Origin: Cyprinodon diabolis
Taxonomy: Eukaryota; Chordata; Actinopteri; Cyprinodontiformes; Cyprinodontidae
DNA length: 64,000 nt
Assembly: GCA_030533445.1 (NCBI GenBank)
Contig: CM060081.1
Span: 37,185,111 to 37,249,110, forward strand
Direction: 5' to 3'
Shown: positions 38,901 to 48,590 of the stretch, one piece after another
How the letters are laid out: each line of letters begins with the position of its first letter
Position numbering within the stretch: the first letter of the stretch is position 1
Translations under genes and position numbers: made by a program
Notes under the pieces: generated by a model
Seen by the model: only the letters and a program-made list of their open reading frames with translations
What the model was told of the DNA's origin: nothing
The model's database searches: none

Positions 38901-40029
38901 CACTTCGCAAAATGTTCATTTGATTTGTGTTTATCTGACTATTATTCTCCCAATAACTGAAAAATGTAAGAATTTATTATTATCTAGAGACTATTAATAA
39001 TAGGAGGTGAAATGCAGCTGTAGACGAGCCCTACGGCAGGACGTTTTGACATTTATTACAAGTGCTGTCCTCTATTGTTCCCTTTGTTGATCTCTAAAAT
39101 AAGATAATTCCTAGTCAAAACTACATTCCTACAAGTCAGAAATGTACATATAGACATCCTGAATTACATTTTTGCGAGCAAAAATTACGTTTCAGTCTGC
39201 CAAAAATATAATTGTACTAGTAAAAATAAACTTTCAAAATACCTAGAAATCTTTACAAATTAATAGATAGTATATTTGTGAACTATTGCAGAGCCCTATC
39301 GTCGAGTAATGAAGCCCGTCTTTATTCTAAAGAGTGTTTTTATAGTTGATATTAGATGTATTTTCTTCAAAAGTTTTCAAAGTTGGATGACAAATCTCTG
39401 CACTGCTCTTGTATGTAGAAGACATTGTTCTAGAAATACTGATATTCATTCTGATACTTTATTCTTAACATGGGTAAAGCGGCCAAACCATTTCACACTC
39501 GGTAAATTCAAAGGTTTGGCCTTATAACTAATCTCAGATTGATGGGCAGCAACAGTTTCCCCTTTTTTTTCTTCCTCTATAATATTTTGTTATAACACAG
39601 TTGTAGCCAGAAAACTTCCAAAACTTTCATTGTTACAGAGACCACCTCTGTATTATCTCTGATCACTTTGGAACACTAGCAGTTTACTTTTCTTTCCCCT
39701 TAGTCTTGTAAATGTTTTTTACCCCCACATCTCTATCATAACTCAGTTCTGTATATGATTTTTGTGAAGATTTAGCAAACTTTTGAAATGGTTTGATAAA
39801 GATTTAAAGCATTTTCAAATTAATGATCTGTTAGAAGTTTCTCCTCAGATGTTCTCTTGTTGCCTGTTACCCTTGGAAAAAGTGACCATTTTCCTGTGTT
39901 TTGCAGATCATTTCCTTCTTTGACCTGGTGCGCTACTGTGTCAGTGTTTGCAACCAGATTGCCTGCCATCTTCACATTTTTGTCTTCAAAATCAAGCCTT
40001 GCTCGATCCCCAGTTCAGCTAATCACTGA
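29923..40029 (+). CDS. cept1: Choline/ethanolamine phosphotransferase 1
   Basis: CEPT1 transfers phosphocholine or phosphoethanolamine from its CDP form to diacylglycerol, the last Kennedy-pathway step, in ER and nuclear membranes. Coding exons: 29923-30101, 31205-31379, 33507-33654, 33815-33956, then 35170-35254 (or the alternative 34839-34923), 35547-35678, 36754-36912, 37972-38097, 39907-40029. The protein has 422 residues, close to mammalian CEPT1 (about 416). Landmarks are [15 protein letters not shown], the CDP-alcohol phosphotransferase signature D141-G142-xx-A145-R146-x8-G155-xxx-D159-xxx-D163, [18 protein letters not shown] and [15 protein letters not shown]. Several hydrophobic membrane segments follow. 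The match to CEPT1 is much closer than to CHPT1, for example FWQS and the C-terminal [13 protein letters not shown]. The acceptor of exon 29872 is CTCCAG|G, about 50 bases before the start codon. The introns carry repeats but no other gene. Confidence 0.93.
31523..31998. mobile_element. Putative non-autonomous DNA transposon in cept1 intron
   Basis: The ends CAGGGTTTCTGC and GTGTAAACCCTG form short inverted repeats. The ATTAAAAAxxATTA-rich motifs inside both ends are typical of a fish repeat. ATTAA occurs on both flanks but no full 8-bp duplication is seen. Confidence 0.6.
32780..33320. repeat. GC-richer mosaic block in cept1 intron, with SINE-like end
   Basis: This block stands out from the AT-rich intron. 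It contains the CRE palindrome TGACGTCA near 32816 and CCACGTGC near 32941. Its right end, read on the minus strand (CAACAGGAGGGTCGCTGG then TTTAAGC), resembles the B-box end of a tRNA-derived SINE. No open frame or exon is supported. Confidence 0.4.
34839..34923 (+). CDS. cept1: cept1 alternative exon 6a
   Basis: This 85-nt exon is bounded by GTGTAG|A and ATG|GTAAAC. It has the same entry phase (completing a split Ile codon) and exit phase as exon 6b. It encodes [20 protein letters not shown] followed by GPSLWNVM. It aligns end to end with the 6b peptide and shares the DxTEVQ start, a Gly and a Trp, about 9 of 29 residues. It has no internal stop, so it is either a used alternative or a recently lost one. 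Confidence 0.75.
35170..35254 (+). CDS. cept1: cept1 exon 6b (canonical form)
   Basis: This exon is also 85 nt, bounded by CACTCAG|C and CTG|GTAATT. It encodes [20 protein letters not shown] followed by GSAFWQSL, the form closest to mammalian CEPT1. Read directly after exon 6a it meets a stop at its second codon (CAT TGA), so the two exons cannot be used together. Confidence 0.88.
37480..37740. repeat. Interspersed repeat in cept1 intron
   Basis: The text from ATTCAATTAAATTCAGTC through GGCACTTTACAGTTCAACC to GCGGCCGTCTGCCGAGG is an abundant fish dispersed repeat. Part of it (about 37650-37679) recurs at 9347-9374. Confidence 0.65.
38520..38770. repeat. Possible DNA-element fragment in cept1 intron
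   Basis: GCCGTTTCTCAATATGTGTA and the following run of mixed composition resemble the end of a fish DNA transposon. The second end was not found. Confidence 0.3.
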
Positions 40030-41545
40030 GGGCACGCCAGCCATTACTGACTCTGTTCCTTCCACTTAGTCACACTCATCTTCTCCTCCCTCCGTTTTCC
40101 TCCTACAGAGGCAGGAGTCGACGGGGTTTAAAGTATGTGCTTCTGCCAACTGAGTGCGAGGACAAAATAATATATGTTAAGATACTGGAATATTACTGTC
40201 ACTTGTTTCTTTTGCAGAATTGAATTTCTGGCAAATTGATGGTTACAGAGGGCAAATGTTTCAGAAGAGTACAGGTGCTACTCAGTGTCCAATGAGAGAA
40301 ACTTACATGTGTTTTAACTGTATAAGTTCAACAAAACATTTAAGGAATGAATCAAGGTTTTTTGCTTTTCATGATAAGGATTTTTGTAATATCTGCCTAA
40401 CTTTAACTTTTGCTATTGTAAATAGGAAAGCGTTACAGCGTCTGTGCTTCTCTTAAGTTAAAACTTCTGCTCCGACACATTCTTCATATAAGAGTTTTGT
40501 TTTTTTAAAGCGACTTCATCTTCTGCACATGAATCAAAACTGTGCTGCTATTTTGAATCAGCAAAATATGTTTGTGGAGGAAACAGCAGCAGCTTTATTC
40601 TATATCTTAGTAGTTCAGGGGTTTTTTTGTACTGCAAAAATATTCACTGCCAGTCCTTTCTTAGTTAAACTTGACTTTTCTTGTTACTTTTATACACTTT
40701 AAGGTTGGTTATCTTTACATTTATGGTTCAATTTTGGAGAGAGTTGGGTTACAAAAAACCTTTTCACAAAGTTTGAAAACCATGGGGGAGGTTTTTAATT
40801 TCTTCTGCTGAAAAAAAAACAGTTGAGTTGAAGATCTTTTTAGTGGCATTTGTAGTTCTGGCAGAACGGATGAGGGGCTTGACAGAATATTAGTGGCCTT
40901 TTAATCTCAACAACAAACTAGTGCGAATCATCTTGGACATTTTGAGCTGTTGATAACCAAATCAGAAATGGAACAAATCCTGTTTTGGTTTAGTTTACTG
41001 TCACTTTCCTCCCACAAGAAAAACAAAAACAAAAAAATCCCATGAAAAGACCAAATCACACCTGCACGTGTCTCACTTTTATCGCCTGCTCGATGTTTGC
41101 ACCTCTTGAGTTTGTAACGGTATGTGTGGTGCATTACATTACTTTAATGAAAATGTATCTAATTTTCTAAGCTGCTTGCTCCTATGTTTTACACTTTATT
41201 CTTTATAATGTTTTTTTCTTAGATTCAGATGTATATGGGGATTAATACATGAGTGTTTATAGTATATAATGCAAATGGCTCAAGTGTAACGCCACCAAGT
41301 TGTCTTTTTGTTTTGAAAAAAATGACTCATTTGTTCCTTTTTTTCTGTCTTTTCATGGGATTTATGGATGAGAAATGATCCGAGTCCTCCTGCGATCAAT
41401 ACGATCTTACCGTTTCCCCTCTAAACACATATCTGCTGCAGCAGAACAGGTGCACATGTGAATGAGTGCGCAGGAGATGAGGTGAATTAACAGGCTCATG
41501 TTTTGTTTTTTTTTTGTAATGACTGATGAGAGTCTGATTGAGTTT

Positions 41546-41551
41546 AATAAA
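41546..41551 (+). terminator. Candidate polyadenylation signal of cept1
   Basis: AATAAA lies 1.5 kb after the cept1 stop and is followed by a GT/CT-rich stretch. The 40030-41560 region has no other gene and would be the 3' UTR. Later AATAAA copies exist, so longer forms are possible. Confidence 0.45.
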
Positions 41552-41569
41552 ACCTAGTTTACTCTGCAC

Positions 41570-43460
41570 GGAGCCGCTGCTGCTGCGCGTTCACCTTATA
41601 CTGGCGATGCGTTAAAGATGGCTGCTTCTGGATAGAGTCCACGGTGATGGTCTGGATTCATGCATAGATCCTTGCTTATGCATTTTGTGCCTGTTAGTGT
41701 TTAAGTTTCTTTTCCAGAGTCTGTTTCTATGCATCTACATCTGTAATGCCAAGTCTTGAGTCAAAGTTTTGTTTCTTAATTTCCTTTTTCTTTTTTTTCT
41801 TTTTTCTTTTTTGGATGGTGGTGGTAGTAATCCAGATATCAGAATATATCTTTGCATGATTGTTAAAGGCCTGGTTCACCCAGATCACATGTGGTTTGAA
41901 GAAATAATTGGTAAAACATGATTATCTGAAAAGGAACATGTAAATTAGGAAGGATGTTTAATTGTTAGATTGCTCCAATCTCTGGTTGTTTGAAAACTTA
42001 AAAAAATGCAGCTTAAAACTAAAGTTTTGGAATTTATTTGAAAATTTTGTAGAGAAGTAATTTTGGAACTAAGGAAAATAAAGTTGTTTTTAATAAAATG
42101 AAATCTTTTTGGAGTGTAAATAATAATTAGATTTGTGGATAATCCCATTAGAACAAGATTAAAAATGAATCAGAAGGGAAATTACTTCAGTAGTCTGAAG
42201 TTTTAGCGCTATGCTTTCCAAAAACCTCCCCTTTATAAATCAGCTGATGAAAGAAATGTTTTTATATCAAAATCACTGTGACTGAATATTTTGCAATTAT
42301 GATTTTCAAAGCTTTGTTTGACTCCAAACTAAACGTGGCTCCATTTGATATTTCAGGATGTTGGGATATCCAAGACTTTGAACTTTATTAAACTAACAAT
42401 CTGGAGGGATTGGGGTGATCTAGGTCATCAAGACAAAGCTGAGGGCCCCACATTGTGGCTTTGGTATGAAATACAAGATGCATTTAAGACGTCTGTCATT
42501 TTCAGTCCGTCTTCTGTTCTCAGTGTTCTATGAGGAATGAGCTGATTCCTTAATCTGCATGTCGTAGTATTCCACTGTACAGTTTGTATTTGAAGAGGCT
42601 TTGTATGACTTCTATCTGGAAACTCAGCTGATCAACATTTCCTAACGAGACTGTGAGGTCGAGCGTCATTGCTGCAGCTTGTATGCTTATAGTTCCTGCC
42701 ATCAGGTCCACTCTCCTCTGTGAAGTAAAAAAAAAATGCCTTAATGAACTCATTTGTTTTCTATTACTTCGTATAAAGAAGCCTTTCTGGATTGAGCGTG
42801 TTCACTGTGTGTCCGCGCTCCCAGAGGCTTGTGGGAAGGTTTGTCTTCTGTTGGCCAGAATGCAAAGCTCAGGTATTTCACCAGTGTGCACCACAGTGTG
42901 TTGGATCACCTGACAATCTCTGCTTCATCTAACAATGCAAATAAATTTCATATTCCCACCTGGAAACTGGGTTTTTATTATGTCTCAGTGGAAATGTTCA
43001 ATTCATTTGTTGTCACTATAGATTTGTTGGCTGATTTTTTTTCTTTACTATAAAACTCCTCTCTCTTTATTCAAGGTTGACGAGGCTTTAGAAACCAGTT
43101 CTTTGTCTAAAAACATTCCCATCACTTCTTTTTTGTTGTTTTAATGTGGTCATAAATGACAAGTCATGATGATTAGTAGCTCAATCACATCCTCTTTTGC
43201 CTCTAATTGAGGATTTTCCTCTACTCAAGGAAGATTTTTAGTTTATTTACATTTTGAGAAAATAATGAACCAGTTTTTTTTTTTTTTTTTTTCAATTCTA
43301 AAAAATTTAAGTAATGGGATGGGGAAAGATATCGGCAACAGTACAGTTACACGTAGCTGAATTACATGGAAAATGCAAGCTGTCTTCTGAAGCAAGACTG
43401 CTTTAGTGAAGTGAATAAAAATGTGTTCTCTCATTGGTAAAGTAAGATTTAAACTATAGT
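41570..43460. other. Intergenic DNA after cept1
   Basis: AT-rich DNA with scattered short frames (for example 42345-42533 and 42653-42913) that lack splice signals and family resemblance. No gene or clear element is recognised. Confidence 0.45.
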
Positions 43461-43466
43461 GGTGGA

Positions 43467-45066
43467 CAGAGTGCGAAATACGGGGGGGGGTCCGGGGGGG
43501 CTCGATCCCCTCGATTAACCATGAGACCCCCTGAAAGCCTGAAAAGCAAAATTTAGAGGGGGTCTTAAATTGTGTCAAAAAAATTTAAATAAAATGTTCT
43601 GGTTCCTTAGGAAGCCATTGCTCATATTTGCGTATTGTTTCTAAGTTATATAGTAGAAGCTTTCTTATGTATAATATTTGATATAGTCTTATTTTGAAAG
43701 CACCGGAAGTTGAGCAGTTGGTGTCTTCCTGTTTAACCAGTAAACACTGCATAGCTAAATCTGTTCTCTCTGTGCTGCGTTTTTGGCCAGTACAGCATGT
43801 AATTTGATGTGTATTTCGTTTATGTACATATAGTACTATGTTTCATGTTGTGTTTGGAGGTTTATTGCAAGAAAGGTCACCGAGAAGAGAAGTTTAAAAA
43901 GACGCTAGCATACGCGCTAACTAGCCGTTAGCGATACCGCTAGCTTGCGGCTAATGTTAACGTGTCATTATGTGTTTCTGTACATATTCAGGGAATATGT
44001 TGAGTTTATTATTTAGGAGGATTGTGTCTGTTTATTTGGAACTGTGCCTGTTTACACAAAGACTTACGCACATTATTTGTTTGTTGCAGTTTTACCATTC
44101 ATTCATTCATCCATCCATACCAGCCAATAAATCCAAAGAAAAGGCTTACGGTGTGGTTATTGGTAATGATGGTTATCTACCTACTAAGCTAAGAGTGAGG
44201 GCAGGACATAAAATATTTTTTGTCGCTAATGGTTACTAAAATGTTTTTAAGCTCAACATGTCCAGTATTAAAATTCAAAACCCTTATTCACAAATATGCT
44301 CTGTTTTTTGCCAAGTGGAGCCAGCCAATCCTGTTCGCATATGGAAATTAGCCATGTGCTTTTCCGCAGTTAATAACACGGGCAACGCGGAACAGATTGT
44401 GCAAAGACAGCAGGTCTTCACTCCTGTTTGTGGACTTCAACGGACCTCCTCTGGACATATTCGACCCATTTCCATTCGTCAGAAACTGGATTAAAGCAGG
44501 ACATGTGCAGGAAAGAGACAGACAGTGTTCATGTGTGTGTTTTCATAGACTGTCTGTCTGTTCAGGCTTTTGCCCGCTCCACCAGATTCACAGAAAGCTT
44601 CATCCTCGAAGCTGTCAGGAAGCTGACCCCCCCTCAAAAAAAAAAATCTCCTGCACTACTATTAATACTGTATTTATTTACTGTTATTTTGCACTGTTAC
44701 TGTTACAAATGCTATATCTTACATAATTGGTAATAATAATAATATTTTTTCTGCTGCCATTACCATCTGCCTTTTTGCACTAGCATAAGTATTGTATATT
44801 TTATATTATTGTACATTTTATATTTTATTGTGAAATTCAATGTTTAAATTTTAGTATTAGGAACTGATCTTATCTGTTGTGCCTGTGCACTTTATCGGTT
44901 TCACTGTTGGTGAATGAGAAACGAACGTCCTCTCGAGTCCTTGTATGTCTGGTGAATCTGAACAATTGACATTAAAGCTGACTTTGACTTTGAAATGTTA
45001 TAGGCCTACTGCATATTGAGAAGAGATGGGGACCCCCCCAAATATTGACAGGTATTTCGCACACTG
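43467..45066. mobile_element. hAT-type transposon, 1,600 bp, with internal cargo
   Basis: The ends are CAGAGTGCGAAATAC and GTATTTCGCACACTG. A perfect 8-bp duplication GTGGTGGA flanks them (43459-43466 and 45067-45074). G-runs follow the left end and C-runs precede the right end. Inside are a CpG-containing block near 43900-43960 (GCTAGC repeats), frames at 44397-44733 without recognised domains, and an AT-rich tail resembling a LINE or gene 3' UTR (GACATTAAAGCTGACTTTG at about 44970). No intact transposase is visible. Confidence 0.9.
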
Positions 45067-45759
45067 GTGGTGGACATTAAAATATTTCTGGATTTTTAAA
45101 TCAAAGTTAGAGAGAAACACTAAAGTAAACCATAAATGTTAAGTGCATTTGTAATGTTTAGAACAAAAAACAGATAATTAGAATAAACTAGGAAATTAAA
45201 TGTAATTTATTGTTCCAATGTGGCACATAGTAATAAATAAATGGCACTGTTGAGACACCAATAAACTGTGCTTACTTTAACAGGGGTCAGAACAGGTATT
45301 TGTTATGAGGAGGGGTCCCAGGTTGAGCAAAAAATGAGATATAGAGCTCATCAACGGGGGAAAGCATGATTTGCTCCAAACTTTCCTTTTTGGTAACTGG
45401 ACTTCCATCTGGATAAAAAAAAAAACATAATTGGACAAACATCAGTAGATGGCATTAATATTTTAGTGCCAGACTTCAATTTCAGGAAGCTATTTTCACG
45501 TAAAAACAACATTGTGTTTCTTCTGCAATGTAAGGCACTTTTTACAGCTCTGGTTTGTAGTCCACAAAAGCATAGGATGTATGTCACTAATGAAAGGCTT
45601 TTATGCGATATGGGATTTAAACCGATGAACATGTATTTATATTCTTATATTTTAGCACAATGGTTAAATATAGGCAGTGTAGCTGTATATTATTCTCTAT
45701 CTTTAGTTACATTTTATATTCCTTTTTTGGTAAAACTGTTTTGTTAGACTGTATAGAAG

Positions 45760-45969
45760 AGGATTAGGGCCACTGAGAAAAAAAAAAAAAAAAGTTAACT
45801 GATTTTTGAATTTCATTTCATTTTAATATGGGAAAATAGTAAGAATTCTGAGATTAAAGTCAGAATTCTGAGAAAAAAAAGTCAGAATTTTTATTTTTCC
45901 TATATTAAACTTAAATAAAATTCAAAAATCAGTTAACGTTTTTATTTTTTCAGTGGCCCTAATCCTTTT
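45760..45969. mobile_element. Palindromic hairpin MITE
   Basis: AGGATTAGGGCCACTGA at the left is repeated in inverse as TCAGTGGCCCTAATCCTT at the right. The inverted similarity continues inward over GTTAACTGATTTTTGAATTT. Almost the whole 210 bp can fold into one hairpin. Confidence 0.88.
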
Positions 45970-46189
45970 CCATAACACCATGGGCGTAGTTTTGCATAGG
46001 GACCATAGGGACAAGTCCGTACCACACTTTTGGACCAACCTACTTGTCACTACCAACAACTAAATGTGAATAACATGTTTATAATTTACAATACAGCATT
46101 GTTGCAGCAGTATAGGAGTTCTGGATGGAGAATATTGACAGCCAAAAACACGTTTTTATCTAAAATGCTAAATGCTTATTCATTTTTTT

Positions 46190-46336
46190 TCACAGTTTTT
46201 GTATAATTCCTGCTCTAAGTGGGTCGCTCTGTAAGCTAAAGAAATGTTTTAGTCTAGTTAACGATTAATCGATTACTAAATTTGTTGACATTATTTCAAT
46301 AATTGATTAATCCGATGAATAGTTTCAGCCCTAAAT
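46190..46336. repeat. hAT fragment related to the copies at 4052 and 59165
   Basis: The right part (ACGATTAATCGATTACT ... TTTCAGCCCTA) is the end of the TAGGGCTG hAT family. The left part (CAGTTTTTGTATAATTCCTG) has a diverged match at 59186-59290. Confidence 0.6.
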
Positions 46337-46433
46337 AAAATACATGAAATGGGTTAAACAGAGTAACTACAGCCTAATGTAGATGTACAACTTTTAAAGT
46401 GACGGTAATATATTAAATGCTCAGTGTCAGTTC

Positions 46434-46978
46434 CTCTTCTAGTTCCAGTGCACATGTAAATACATTTATTTTGCGTCCCTAGAATATATTATTTCGCTTT
46501 GTTTCCTGATACAAAGAGAACATTTAAAAGATAAAAGTGGGTTTTACCTCTGCACCATTCTATATCTTCAAAAAAAAAAAAAAATTGGTATATTTTTACA
46601 CATTTAGATTTAAAAGTCTGTACTACTTTTTTGTGCTATAAATAATATTTTGGTAGTGTTTTGCAATGTTTATTTCAAAGAAAATTTTGGCGAGGTTCAA
46701 AAAATGGAAAATATTTTGTATTTTGTCCCTAATATTTCAGGCAGGGTCAAAGCTACAATGGCAGGGTCAAAGCTACAATGGTGCTGACACCAGAAAACCA
46801 TTCTATGACATCTTACCTTTACAGAGGTACCAAAACAACTCTTCTAGTTCCAGTGCACATGTAAATACATTTATTTTGCGTCCCTAGAATATATTATTTC
46901 GCTTTGTTTCCTGATACAAAGAGAACATTTAAAAGATAAAAGTGGGTTTTACCTCTGCACCATTCTATATCTTCAAAA
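46434..46978. repeat. 140-bp exact direct duplication, 405 bp apart
   Basis: 46434-46573 and 46839-46978 read identically over about 140 bases, starting CTCTTCTAGTTCCAGTGCAC. Between them lies a 20-bp tandem duplication (GCAGGGTCAAAGCTACAATG at 46741 and 46761). The arrangement suggests a recent local duplication or a very small element with direct terminal repeats. Confidence 0.92.
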
Positions 46979-47404
46979 TAAAAAAAAGTATAAATCCACA
47001 AATAGCAGACATATTTAGACTATATTCTGTTAAATAGGCACAGATTTACCTACTGTCTTAGTCGCTGATCATTTCAAATGCAAACCTTTTCAAAGTGGAA
47101 AAAAGTCATAATTCCACATTCATCAGAGCCAGTTAAGCTTCAGGCATTGATAAACAGCATCTAGTGTGTGTAGTGCTTATAAAATCTGTATAAATGTAGC
47201 AAGAAATGCTGCTTTTCTCTTTAAACAAAATACACCCTGATTTTCACGTCAAGCATAAAAAAAAACGAGCAGCATGCATATTTTTGCATAGGACCAATGA
47301 CATCAGACCAACAGTGTCCCTAACAAAGTTGAAATCAAACCTACGCCCTTTGCGTAAGAGTGCCTGCCAGGCAGAACGCAGGGCATAAACGCAAAGTGCT
47401 GGAG

Positions 47405-47416
47405 TGCGCATGCGCG
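47405..47416 (+). promoter_or_regulatory. NRF1-type palindrome in the dram2 promoter
   Basis: TGCGCATGCGCG lies just upstream of the probable non-coding first exon of dram2. NRF1 sites are common in TATA-less housekeeping promoters. The surrounding bases are CpG-richer than the flanks. Confidence 0.7.
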
Positions 47417-47429
47417 GCTCATCAAAGGA

Positions 47430-47507
47430 GGAAGCGGCTGTTGGTGAAATGTTTAGAAGCTTTTAGTTTGATCAGATTATTTGCGTTAGAAGAAGTGGTA
47501 CAGACAG
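47430..47507 (+). other. dram2: Probable non-coding first exon of dram2
   Basis: A good donor GACAG|GTAAAC follows 47507. A second candidate, ATAAC|GTGAGT, lies at 47606. The next exon starts at 48563 (GCAG|GACGG), 28 bases before the start codon. The exact start of this exon is not visible. Confidence 0.45.
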
Positions 47508-48590
47508 GTAAACAGGTCTGCGCTCCTGTTCATGCCTCTCAGATATCTTTATTCAAGCTGCTGTGGTCCTAAATGAAGGTTATGTTCTCTGGAAGAGCGG
47601 AATAACGTGAGTTTCATTATTTTTCTTTAAATGGTACCGAATAGAGGAACTTTTTATTCCTGCTACTGTCTTACAGCTTATATGAACATGTGACACACAA
47701 TGAAAGTTTTACTACTTTAGTCAGTAGTTTATATTAAAACCTGTATAAAATAAAATAAAAAATCAACAAACCTAATGTTATGCTTAAGAAGAAATGAAAC
47801 AAACCGATATCCGCATTCCTTAGCTAGTTTGTTCAAAGTTGTTTATTTTTTTATTATATATATATTTTTTATTTTAGTTGATTTTTTACAAAGGATTTAT
47901 ATATCTTTGTGTTTGGTTAAATTATCGCTATTTATAATAATTAAGTTGGTAAATAATTAAGCTTTAATAACATTTTATGATCGTTTAATCTACGTTTCAT
48001 TTCAGGAGAACCAGGAAGTGAAACCTGACTGGTTTTCTGAGTTAGAGGCTCAAATAGATAATGAAAAAAAAAAATTTTGTTGCTTTTTTTTTTTTTTTTA
48101 AGGTCATAAAAAAAAATCTGTGCATTTTAAGATCTTCAGTTATATTTTCACTCTAGATGTTTCATTAGATATTAGTTGAAGCCTGTTCAAACAGTTTTTT
48201 TTGTTTCTTACCTGAAGTAAGAAAGTTGTTTTTTTCTAAATAATTTATCCTAATTTAATCTGTAATCTAAAGACTGTGTAATAGGCATACAATACACCAT
48301 TACTGACCAGTTGAAATGTTTCTGTACACCTCAGATCAGTGAGGATGATCAAAATAATCTATTTGCTAAACTTCAGAATGATTTTAACAGAGATCATAGC
48401 ACAGGATGCTGCTCACTTCTTAACTTAAAAAGGCGATGAGAAAATGAAATCATGTTCACTGACCAATGGACAGATGATATCTTTTCCAAGGGTTTGCGAT
48501 TCCTTCTGAGACACATTGCCCACATCATAAAGTAGGCTGCTATTAATGACTGTTTCATGCAGGACGGTGAGAATCAGCTGCGAGGGGAAC

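Noticed and set aside
46434..46978. Reading the 140-bp duplicates as LTRs of a retrotransposon
   Set aside because: There is no TG...CA ends, primer-binding site, polypurine tract or target duplication; the simple duplication explanation is preferred.
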